Shown: positions 1-6,439 of the stretch, one piece after another
How the letters are laid out: every line of letters starts with the position of its first letter
How positions within the stretch are numbered: the stretch's first letter is position 1
Assembly: GCA_002839445.1 (NCBI GenBank)
Contig: PGYB01000026.1
Coordinates: forward strand, 1 to 54,684
Source of the DNA: Candidatus Riflebacteria bacterium HGW-Riflebacteria-1
GTDB lineage: Bacteria; Muiribacteriota; Ozemobacteria; Ozemobacterales; Ozemobacteraceae
Direction: 5' to 3'
DNA length: 54,684 bases
Made by a program: the position numbers and the translations under genes
The notes under the pieces: model-generated
What the model was told of the DNA's origin: nothing
Databases searched by the model: none
What the model saw: the letters and a program-made list of their open reading frames with translations, nothing else

Positions 1-160
1 GCCAGGAAAGGAGAGTCTTTCACTGAAAATTATAAGGAAATTAGCCTGTGTAGAGCAAAAACGACTTGACTTTTAACACAGCACATTCTGCGCGTAGCAG
101 CGCGAAGTCGCAGAATCCATGTCTTTATTGCCATTCTGGATCCTGCGACTTCGCGCAGGA
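1..160. repeat. Left arm of the inverted repeat at the window ends
   Basis: Bases 1-160 reappear in reverse complement at 54515-54674, position i matching 54675-i without gaps. Bases 1-89 match perfectly; 90-160 match with scattered differences. The inner part holds two hairpin-forming units, with arms ATTCTGCG/CGCAGAAT and ATCCTGCG/CGCAGGAT. Units of this kind are typical of dispersed palindromic repeats. No transposase or integrase gene lies next to it. The simplest reading is a multicopy chromosomal repeat at which the assembly stopped. From here to 321 there is no gene. Confidence 0.85.
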
Positions 161-170
161 TGAAGGCTTG

Positions 171-206
171 ATTACGATTACGATTACGATTACGATTACG
201 ATTACG
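171..206. repeat. Hexamer tandem repeat, ATTACG x6
   Basis: Six uninterrupted copies of ATTACG directly follow the left repeat arm. The matching place beside the right arm has a single copy (GATTACG in reverse complement near 54506-54514). A degenerate version lies at 32531-32544, also beside a GCGCAGGAT motif. The hexamer therefore seems to belong to the dispersed repeat family and to vary in copy number. Confidence 0.9.
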
Positions 207-253
207 AGGAGGAAAATGCAAAACTATCATCAATGCAAGCATTTCTAAAAAAT

Positions 254-282
254 TTGTCATGTACATAATTTCGTGCTAACTT
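254..282 (+). promoter_or_regulatory. Probable promoter of the lipoprotein gene
   Basis: TTGTCA (254-259) and TAACTT (277-282) are 17 bp apart and lie about 40 bp upstream of the lipoprotein start codon. A purine-rich ribosome binding site, GAGAGAGG, follows at 303-310. This is a consensus match only. Confidence 0.45.
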
Positions 283-321
283 TGAAGCATCCTAAATTTT
301 CTGAGAGAGGTTTACAAATCC

Positions 322-1266
322 ATGAAAAAACTAATGTGTGTACTGATTCTCGTTGCCTTTTTAGGCAGCATGGTCGTAATGACCGGTTGTTTTGGTGGCA
401 GCAGCGGCGGCATTCTTGCAGCAGTCGCTTTCGTAATCGCTATCAGCGCCACTGGCGGCTCGGGTGCTGCGGTTTTTGCAGCAAACCTTAAAGGCGCAAC
501 CAACCTCTCCAACCACGAAATAACAATGATTGTACAGCCACTGACTTCTGCTGGCGAAAACACAGGAAGTGCTCACACGATCTCCAAGGCCGAGATTAGC
601 GCAGTAGGTGATAAGTTTGTAGCTAAAAAACAAATTGACATAGCTGATGGATTCAATCAATACAGAATTGAAGTAAAAGCCGGCGAAGTTACACTGGTAA
701 AAGCTGTTAAACACCTTAAAGATTCACAGAAAACCGGAGAAGTTCCAGCTGAAGTAAGTACAACATCTACAGCCAGAACCATGGCTTACGAAAAATGGGC
801 GACACTTAAAAATAAAAGCTATGAAACATTTCAGCACAATCTTGAGCTGGACAACGCTAGCCTTGCCAGCATAACCGTTCTTGCCGGCAGTATAGATGCC
901 GCTTTGAATGCAAATCCAACAAATCCAATATACAACTCAGCTTCTATTACGAATCAGATCGCCTCTATCGCAAACACTGTGACCGCAAACGAAGTTACAT
1001 ACAAAGTTTCCGGCTACATCACAGCCGCAGACATGACTTCTGGCCAGTCTGATGCATGGGTCTATGTCTATTCAGACGAGGCTATGCAAATAATGGTGAA
1101 CCACGTAACAACCACAAATGGAAATTTTAGTGTTGATTTGTCGAATGGAACATACTATTTCAAACCGATGAAAGAACTCCACACATATACTCCTGCTTCG
1201 ACAAAGGTAGTTGTAAGTGGAACTGACGTAACTGGAATCAACTTCCAGGCTGCGCGCGTCCAGTAA
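322..1266 (+). CDS. Secreted lipoprotein with C-terminal carboxypeptidase-regulatory-like domain
   Basis: This is a 314-residue protein beginning with a lysine-rich n-region, a hydrophobic stretch and a lipobox (VVMTGC, Cys near residue 23), so it should be lipidated and anchored in the envelope. A Gly/Ala-rich hydrophobic segment follows. The middle is low in recognisable features. The last 90 residues read like a carboxypeptidase-regulatory (Ig-like beta-sandwich) domain: a VSGYI strand, a small insertion, a GNFSVDLSNGTYYFKP stretch and a closing GTDVTGINF strand. Such domains usually act in adhesion or surface structure. The gene stands alone with its own promoter and a strong terminator. 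Function is unknown; an adhesive or structural surface role is inference. Confidence 0.85.
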   Translation: MKKLMCVLILVAFLGSMVVMTGCFGGSSGGILAAVAFVIAISATGGSGAAVFAANLKGATNLSNHEITMIVQPLTSAGENTGSAHTISKAEISAVGDKFVAKKQIDIADGFNQYRIEVKAGEVTLVKAVKHLKDSQKTGEVPAEVSTTSTARTMAYEKWATLKNKSYETFQHNLELDNASLASITVLAGSIDAALNANPTNPIYNSASITNQIASIANTVTANEVTYKVSGYITAADMTSGQSDAWVYVYSDEAMQIMVNHVTTTNGNFSVDLSNGTYYFKPMKELHTYTPASTKVVVSGTDVTGINFQAARVQ

Positions 1267-1298
1267 TCACGTAACTTACTAAGTCTTTATAACCCCAA

Positions 1299-1330
1299 AG
1301 CCGCGCCGGGCAACCGGCGCGGCTTTTTTT
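1299..1330 (+). terminator. Intrinsic terminator after the lipoprotein gene
   Basis: AGCCGCGCCGG (1299-1309) pairs perfectly with CCGGCGCGGCT (1314-1324) around a four-base loop and runs into a seven-T tract. It starts about 30 bp after the stop codon. Confidence 0.92.
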
Positions 1331-1516
1331 GTCAATTCGTGATTAGAGCAAAACTAATATACGCCTAAAATTGCACATTATAAGGGCTTCAATCTGTAAC
1401 AGCCGCGAACTTCAAACTTCACATGACTCCCGCTTGCTCAAGACAATCAAGTTTTTGTGCGACTTACAGACATTGTTGACGAACCTCACGTTATGTTTGG
1501 CTACAAACAGTTGCCA

Positions 1517-1545
1517 TTGACATATTTTTTTTGCCAATGTATGCT
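1517..1545 (+). promoter_or_regulatory. Probable promoter of the AbrB/PIN module
   Basis: A perfect TTGACA (1517-1522) is followed after 17 bp by TATGCT (1540-1545). The antitoxin start lies about 100 bp downstream, so the leader would be long; an alternative upstream start at 1571 lacks a ribosome binding site. Nothing else is recognisable between the terminator at 1330 and the antitoxin. Confidence 0.5.
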
Positions 1546-1645
1546 TGTATTGTAAAGCAAATCTACCCTCATGAATATCGCCATTCCTGATATTAGACGG
1601 GTTGGATGCATGAGCAATTATGCCGGGAAATGTGGAGGGATCGCC

Positions 1646-1921
1646 ATGGAAGCAACTATTGATAAGTTTGGCCGGATTGTAATTCCCAAAGAACTAAGAG
1701 ATCTTCTCGGCCTTAAACCGGGTTCAACTCTTAAGGTCGATGCTTCAACAGAAGAGATCACGCTGACGCCAGTCTCCGAGGAACCGCCTCTTGCAAGAAG
1801 AAAGGGTGTATTAGTAATCACGGCCGAAATTCATGAAAACAGTGATATTGTGACCCTTATTGAAGACAGTCGCAACGATCGAATAGAGCAAATCATACGT
1901 CTCTCAAAAGGGGAGAAGTAA
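1646..1921 (+). CDS. AbrB/MazE-family antitoxin
   Basis: This 91-residue protein opens with a SpoVT/AbrB swapped-hairpin DNA-binding domain: EATIDKFGRIVIPKELRDLL, then LKPGSTLKV and ITLTP. The C-terminal 40 residues are charged and would wrap the toxin. The ATG at 1646 is preferred to the in-frame ATG at 1571 because GGAGGGA sits 5 bp upstream and the AbrB domain begins right there. The stop codon shares its last A with the ATG of the PIN gene, so the pair is translationally coupled. By analogy with other antitoxins it neutralises the neighbouring PIN nuclease and represses the promoter at 1517. Confidence 0.88.
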   Translation: MEATIDKFGRIVIPKELRDLLGLKPGSTLKVDASTEEITLTPVSEEPPLARRKGVLVITAEIHENSDIVTLIEDSRNDRIEQIIRLSKGEK

Positions 1922-2361
1922 TGAGCACGAAAGTCCTTTTTGACACCAGTGCACTTATTCCTGGGCTCTTGGAAACTCATCCAAATCACAAAGCCTGTAT
2001 GTCATGGCTTTCAAAGGGTTATCAGGGTGATTTTCAAATTGGCATACCCGCACATTGCCTGGCTGAAGTATATGCTGGCCTTACTGTAATGCCATCATCT
2101 CCCAAAATCAAACCTGTCTTTGCATCCCAGGCCATTGATGATCTAATTAAGCATGCTAAGATTATTGAACTAACAAGTTTGGATTACCAGAACGCAATTG
2201 AAAGATGTGTTTTGGCAAACTTAACCAGCGGGGTGGTATATGATTCTTTGATTGCCATTGCCGCCGAGAAGTTTAAAGCAGATTGCCTGTTAACCTATAA
2301 CAGTAGAGACTTCAGCAGGCTTCTTGGAAAACGCATTTCAATAATGAAGTCTCCAGGATAA
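1921..2361 (+). CDS. PIN-domain ribonuclease toxin (VapC-like)
   Basis: This is a 146-residue single-domain PIN protein. The expected acidic residues are visible: Asp in FDTSALI near the N-terminus, Glu in HCLAEVY, Asp in VVYDSLIA and the terminal LLTYNSRDF. PIN toxins are Mg-dependent RNases that cut tRNA or rRNA. The start overlaps the antitoxin stop by one base (TAATG). Pairing an AbrB-type antitoxin with a PIN toxin is a standard VapBC variant. The length and all acidic positions look intact, so it should be active. Confidence 0.9.
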   Translation: MSTKVLFDTSALIPGLLETHPNHKACMSWLSKGYQGDFQIGIPAHCLAEVYAGLTVMPSSPKIKPVFASQAIDDLIKHAKIIELTSLDYQNAIERCVLANLTSGVVYDSLIAIAAEKFKADCLLTYNSRDFSRLLGKRISIMKSPG

Positions 2362-2414
2362 CCGCCAGATATGATTAAGCAATTAACCGGACAAACGGTG
2401 ATTGCCGGCAACAT

Positions 2415-2618
2415 CTCATCGGCGAAAATCGGTGAAATCTGCGGATCAAGTTTTCTGCCAAAATCTCTGGTTTCTGTGAGTAAATTTTGTCATAGGCTGT
2501 AAAATGATAAATTTCTGGAGACCGAGTAATGGATCTGTCAAAGCATAAATCAGGACTTGTCAGCAACTTGCACAATTTGCTTCCATTGAGATTGCTTCGT
2601 CGCTACGCTCCTCGCAAT
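2415..2618 (+). repeat. Dispersed repeat A, copy 1
   Basis: This 204-bp block matches 3450-3653 in direct orientation (offset 1035) with about nine mismatches. It contains a TGGAG-ATG start-like sequence (ATG at 2529) opening a 33-codon frame, and ends with a half-site of the palindrome GAGATTGCTTCG. All four differences between the copies inside the shared frame change the amino acid, so the frame is probably not a gene. The two copies bracket the second toxin module. Confidence 0.9.
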
Positions 2619-2664
2619 CACTATTTTTAGCATGTATTCAAATGTGACAGAGAACTATATGCGC

Positions 2665-2706
2665 TTGCACACTCTGCATTCATTTTGTATATTATTAATG
2701 AATGCA
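2665..2706 (+). promoter_or_regulatory. Promoter with operator palindrome centred on the -10 box (second TA module)
   Basis: TTGCAC (2665-2670), a 17-bp spacer and TATATT (2688-2693) form a strong promoter. A perfect inverted repeat, TGCATTCATT (2675-2684) and AATGAATGCA (2697-2706), is centred at 2690.5, exactly the middle of the -10 box. An RHH antitoxin bound there would block RNA polymerase, as expected for an autoregulated toxin-antitoxin operon. Confidence 0.75.
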
Positions 2707-2726
2707 CATTTTAACTCGGTGGTGAG

Positions 2727-2987
2727 ATGATGAAAACCATAACGATTCGGGGAATAGACGATAAGCTTGATCAGATAATAAAAACCTTTGCCAAAGATTC
2801 GCAGATGAGTGTCAACCAGTGGCTGCTTCAGGCACTTAAAAAAGTTACCGGTCTGGATAAGCAAAGGCCTATGCCTGAATACCATGATCTGGACAGTCTT
2901 GCCGGCGGCTGGACCAAAGAAGAATTTGAGAAATTTGAATCTAGCAACCAGATATTCGAAGTCATCGACGAGGAAATCTGGAAATGA
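2727..2987 (+). CDS. Antitoxin, ribbon-helix-helix-like, of PIN module 2
   Basis: This is an 86-residue protein. The first 45 residues (KTITIRGIDDKLDQIIK, then SVNQWLLQALKKVTG) fit the FitA/CopG ribbon-helix-helix pattern: a short beta strand followed by two helices. The C-terminal part (GWTKEEFEKFE...IDEEIW) is acidic, as in toxin-binding tails. GGTGGTGAG provides the ribosome binding site, and two consecutive ATGs make the exact start uncertain by one codon. The toxin gene starts inside its stop codon (ATGA). It probably represses its own promoter at the palindrome 2675-2706. Confidence 0.85.
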   Translation: MMKTITIRGIDDKLDQIIKTFAKDSQMSVNQWLLQALKKVTGLDKQRPMPEYHDLDSLAGGWTKEEFEKFESSNQIFEVIDEEIWK

Positions 2988-3376
2988 GGCGAATTTCCAT
3001 CGACACCAATATTTATTCGGCGTTCAAACTTGATGATCCTGCGGTAAAAACACTTTTCAGAAATACCGATTACATTGGCATTGACATAACAGTTATCGCA
3101 GAACTTTTTGCCGGCTTCAGAAATGGAAGCCGTGAGCAAATTAACCGTGACGAGCTTAAACTCTTCCTGAACAACCCAAGAACAGAAATTCTGCAACATG
3201 ACTTAGAAACGGCAGAGTTTTACAGCTTTATACTCTGCCGTCTACGAACTCTCGGGAAACCGATTCCTACCAATGACATCTGGATCGCTGCGAACTCAAT
3301 GCGGCACGGCCTGTCACTGTGCTCTAAAGATCGTCATTTCGAGTCAATAGAAGGCCTTCTGCTAATAAAGGCATAA
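2984..3376 (+). CDS. PIN-domain ribonuclease toxin (VapC-like), module 2
   Basis: This is a 130-residue PIN protein. Acidic residues are in the usual order: Asp in SIDTNIYSAF, Glu in VIAELFAGF, Asp in IPTNDIWIAA and a terminal CSKDRHFESI. The TNDIWIAA form is typical of VapC toxins that cut tRNA or 23S rRNA. It overlaps its antitoxin by 4 bp. It is not closely similar to the PIN toxin at 1921, so the two modules are independent acquisitions and not a duplication. The full set of catalytic residues suggests an active enzyme. Confidence 0.9.
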   Translation: MRRISIDTNIYSAFKLDDPAVKTLFRNTDYIGIDITVIAELFAGFRNGSREQINRDELKLFLNNPRTEILQHDLETAEFYSFILCRLRTLGKPIPTNDIWIAANSMRHGLSLCSKDRHFESIEGLLLIKA

Positions 3377-3449
3377 GATCTAACAATTTATTTGTACGAT
3401 CAAATAAGCATCCCTCTGTCAGCTTTATAAACAGGCAGTCGCATGCTCA

Positions 3450-3653
3450 CTCATCGGCGAAAATCGGCGGAATCTGCGGATCAAGTTTTCTGCCAAAATC
3501 TCTGGTTTCTGTGAGTAAATTTTGTGATAGGCTGTAAAATGATAAATTTCAGGAGACCGGGTAATGTATCTGTCAAAGCATAAATCAAGACTTGTCAGCA
3601 ACTTGCAAAATTTGCTTCCATTGAGATTGCTTCGTCGCTTCGCTCCTCGCAAT
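3450..3653 (+). repeat. Dispersed repeat A, copy 2
   Basis: This is the second copy of the 204-bp repeat at 2415-2618, about 95 % identical. Here the embedded AGGAG (3551-3555) and ATG (3564) run in frame into the M23 peptidase gene, so the repeat supplies that gene's apparent start. Confidence 0.9.
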
Positions 3654-4805
3654 GACAGGATTATACAAGGTTTCGTCATTGCGAGCAGAGCGAAGCAATC
3701 TCATGTTTTCAGAACATTGCAAGTCACTCTTGTTACAGCATTTCTTTTGTTTGCGCTGCCACTTGCGGGCGCTGCTGCAGAGTTGCCGGCGATATATAAG
3801 GTCGCGTTCGATGTCGGGGCACAGTTTTACGACTACCAGAACTACCAGAATATACCTTACTTTCACGGCGGGCTCGACCTTTGTGCCCCGGCCGGAACCG
3901 AAGTATTTACGCCCGTTGCCGGGCGTGTCAGCGTCAGCGACTACAAGATAGTAGCTTCGGCAAACCCGCATCGTTTCAGTTACCAGCGCACGCCTTTCCG
4001 GCGCGGCATGACATCAAACACTCGCTATCTCGAAGTTTCCATCGTCGACGCGAATGGCTACAGCTGGATGTTCAGGCATATTGACCCGGGCTCAGTTCCG
4101 GCAGAAGTTTTTGCCGCCGCTGAAAGCGGCAAATCAGTCACAGCCGGCAGCAAAATCGGTAAGGTAGCGCGCTGGCACCAGCCGGTATTTCCCGAAAAGC
4201 GCAATTATGACCACATTCATCTTGAAATAATCGGCCCCGACGGCGCCTACTGCAACCCGGCCGCTTTTACCGGCACGGTCAAAGATTATTACCCGCCGGT
4301 AATTCACACCGTCTACGCCGCCCGCCATGGCACTGACGACGCTGTCGCTCTCGATGCCAATAACCGTACACTGAGTGGCAAAATCAATCTGGTGATCGGC
4401 GCAAATGACCGCATGAACCGCGCGGCCTACCAGCATGCCATCTACCGCGCCGTCTGGTCGCTCGATCGCCTCGGCGACAACGGCAGTGCAACCAGCCAGA
4501 TTCCCGAACAGGAAGTCTTCAAATTCGATCGTCTGCCGTTTACCGGCGAACGCGTGCAGCTCAGCACTGTAATTTATCGCGATTCTCTGCGCGTCGACAC
4601 CGGTCGCATCCGCGCCAACGGTGCCGACGGCCCGCGTTTCTTTTTGATCGACCTTACCAGCGGCACCAGCTCAAAAGGCTACGCGCCAACGAATCACCTC
4701 GACACCACCCTGCTCGCCAACGGTCGCTACCGCCTTAACATCAGCGTCAGCGACCTGACCGCCAACGCCCGCCAGAAATCAGTAGAATTCCAGATCAAAA
4801 ACTGA
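3564..4805 (+). CDS. Secreted M23-family metallopeptidase with repeat-derived N-terminus
   Basis: The reading frame encodes 413 residues. Residues 1-50 are translated dispersed repeat and a typical signal peptide only begins near residue 52 (LQVTLVTAFLLFALPLAGAAA). The LytM/M23 zinc site is complete: HGGLD (His101, Asp105), FRHID, and HIHLE. The product should cleave peptidoglycan cross-links in the periplasm. The C-terminal 190 residues look like beta-rich domains with no clear family. Two starts are possible: ATG 3564 with AGGAG 8 bp upstream, both carried by the repeat, or TTG 3717, which gives a clean signal peptide but has no ribosome binding site. A repeat insertion that replaced the original start region is a reasonable inference. 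Confidence 0.85.
   Translation: MYLSKHKSRLVSNLQNLLPLRLLRRFAPRNDRIIQGFVIASRAKQSHVFRTLQVTLVTAFLLFALPLAGAAAELPAIYKVAFDVGAQFYDYQNYQNIPYFHGGLDLCAPAGTEVFTPVAGRVSVSDYKIVASANPHRFSYQRTPFRRGMTSNTRYLEVSIVDANGYSWMFRHIDPGSVPAEVFAAAESGKSVTAGSKIGKVARWHQPVFPEKRNYDHIHLEIIGPDGAYCNPAAFTGTVKDYYPPVIHTVYAARHGTDDAVALDANNRTLSGKINLVIGANDRMNRAAYQHAIYRAVWSLDRLGDNGSATSQIPEQEVFKFDRLPFTGERVQLSTVIYRDSLRVDTGRIRANGADGPRFFLIDLTSGTSSKGYAPTNHLDTTLLANGRYRLNISVSDLTANARQKSVEFQIKN
3623..3702. repeat. Palindromic GAGATTGCTTCG / CGAAGCAATCTC element
   Basis: GAGATTGCTTCG (3623-3634) and CGAAGCAATCTC (3691-3702) form the arms, with inner complementary blocks (CTCGCAATGAC / GTCATTGCGAG). This palindrome type is scattered through many bacterial genomes. 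Here it lies inside the 5' part of the M23 reading frame. Half-sites or degenerate copies occur at 2600-2618, 16536-16574 and 51093-51135. Confidence 0.8.
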
Positions 4806-4993
4806 TCTTCCTGCCGTGAGACTGCCTTCGGAGACCGAAACCTCCTCGCAGTGACGGATGTTTGAATCTGCGGAAATCGGCGCAATAAGCGGAAAAAAAA
4901 TTCTATGCCTTTGTGGCTCGGCGGCTTTGTGCGAGCAAATACTCGCAAGAATTTGCCTGCGTTCGCGCGAAAGTGCTAGCGACTGCACGCTGC
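4806..4993. other. Intergenic stretch with repeat remnants
   Basis: This gap between convergent genes holds fragments resembling the dispersed repeats: CTCGCAGTGACGG and AATCTGCGGAAATCGGCG, the latter also seen in repeat A and in the block upstream of the kinase genes. No gene or clear terminator was seen. Confidence 0.4.
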
Positions 4994-6436
4994 TCAGGCA
5001 GGGCGGGATTTGGTTACCAGAAACTCGGTGCCGCCCATATTGAGTTTGTCGCCGGTCTTGATCTGTGTTGGCTTTTTTAGTTCGTTGCCGTTCAGGCGGC
5101 AGATGTTCGAAGTCGTCAGCGGCTTTACCATTGTTTTTCCGTTGTCGAGGAAGATTTCGACGTGTTCGCGGCTTATTTCTGAAGCGGTCAGAACAATCTG
5201 GCAGTCTTTGCGACGCCCGATCCTGACTACCTCGCCATGGGCTTCATAAGCCCTGCCATTATCGTCTTCGATAGCAAACAGCATCGGTAAGCGGATTTTT
5301 GCCTGGCCGGTATCCTTGCGGAGATCTGCGACAACAGGAGCCATACCGACTTTTGGCTTTGGTGGCTCAACAACCGGAGCCTTTACCGACTTATGAGCTG
5401 GTTTGGTTTTGCCGGCATCATCTGACTCTGACTTATCAGGAACAGCCGGGGCATCCGGAACTGTGCTTGCGTTAGCTGGAGCCGTATGCATTACCGGCAC
5501 AGTGCTCTCACCCTGCGCAGCCGGAGATATAGGCAAAGTGCTGTCACCAGCGGGTAAAGACGGAGAAAGCGAAACGGTCTTTTCTGCAACAGGCGCAGCA
5601 GGAGCTGCCGGTGCTGCCGGAGAAGCGTGAGCGACCGGTGCAACTGGCGGCGCGGGTTTGGCGGCTTTTACCACCGGCTTTTCGTCTTCGTCATCATCTT
5701 CGCCATACTGAGCGAGACGGGCGCCGATATTGACCGGCTGCACGGCTTTCTGTTTGCTGGTGCTGCTTCCTGAGCCGGACTTACCCGGCTCTGAGGGCGC
5801 TTTATCAGTTGTCGGTGCAGTTATTTCGGCCGGCTGAGCTGATGCTGGCTGCTGCGAAGCTTTCGCGGCGTCTGAAGAATCTTCGGGAAAATACATCTTG
5901 CGGGCCTTTTCGAGCTCTTCATAGTTCATGAAAAGAGACTTGGTTGACATCATGGCGGGAGCACTCTTCTGATAGCGCCACAACTTGACGCCAACTACCA
6001 GCAACAGCAGACCTGCGCCAAGAATCAACCAGGAATAGCCGCGCGAAGCACTCAGCGGCGTTAGAACCACGGTAATATTATGCTCGCCACGATTGTCGCT
6101 GTAACTTATAACCGCGCTACCTGAAGAAAGAAGCGGGATAAATTTGAGTTCGTATTTCGCCGCGAGAGTGCCTGATTCCGGCTTGATTTCGAAAGCCGCG
6201 TCATTGACGATCTGAATATCTGGCGTACCCTGCAAGGCACCCATAAACTGCAGTTGCGTGGTGTCAATTTTCACCCTGATCAGTTTGTCAGCCTGCAGAT
6301 CAGGCTCCAGGTTCGCAACGAAGAGTTCCCCGGGGCGCACCATCTCAGGCAAGCGCAACTCAGCGGCAGAGACGGCGCCGGCGCAGAGACCGATCACAGC
6401 AAACATGGCGACAAAGAGCATATTTGAGAATCTCAT
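4994..6436 (-). CDS. Membrane protein with cytoplasmic C-terminal FHA domain
   Basis: This is a 480-residue protein with a signal peptide (cut near AVSAAE, residue 25), a beta-rich periplasmic part to about 130, and one membrane segment at 134-153. A long Ala/Pro-rich linker with an acidic patch (GEDDDEDE) follows, then an FHA domain at about 385-478. The FHA signature is visible: VVRIGRRKDCQIVL, SEISREHVEIF and a LNGNEL turn. FHA domains bind phosphothreonine, so the protein could pass a kinase signal across the inner membrane. Its start is 3 bp after the AsmA-like stop, with AAGGGGA upstream inside that gene, so the two are co-transcribed. The divergent neighbour is a tandem Ser/Thr kinase, a natural upstream partner (inference). 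Confidence 0.85.
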   Translation of the reverse strand: MRFSNMLFVAMFAVIGLCAGAVSAAELRLPEMVRPGELFVANLEPDLQADKLIRVKIDTTQLQFMGALQGTPDIQIVNDAAFEIKPESGTLAAKYELKFIPLLSSGSAVISYSDNRGEHNITVVLTPLSASRGYSWLILGAGLLLLVVGVKLWRYQKSAPAMMSTKSLFMNYEELEKARKMYFPEDSSDAAKASQQPASAQPAEITAPTTDKAPSEPGKSGSGSSTSKQKAVQPVNIGARLAQYGEDDDEDEKPVVKAAKPAPPVAPVAHASPAAPAAPAAPVAEKTVSLSPSLPAGDSTLPISPAAQGESTVPVMHTAPANASTVPDAPAVPDKSESDDAGKTKPAHKSVKAPVVEPPKPKVGMAPVVADLRKDTGQAKIRLPMLFAIEDDNGRAYEAHGEVVRIGRRKDCQIVLTASEISREHVEIFLDNGKTMVKPLTTSNICRLNGNELKKPTQIKTGDKLNMGGTEFLVTKSRPA

Positions 6437-6439
6437 ACT

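Noticed and set aside
171..206. A CRISPR-like array
   Set aside because: It is a simple hexamer tandem repeat without spacers, and no cas gene is present.
2529..2630. A small gene in repeat A copy 1 starting at ATG 2529
   Set aside because: Differences from copy 2 within the frame all change amino acids, and the frame only reflects the repeat.
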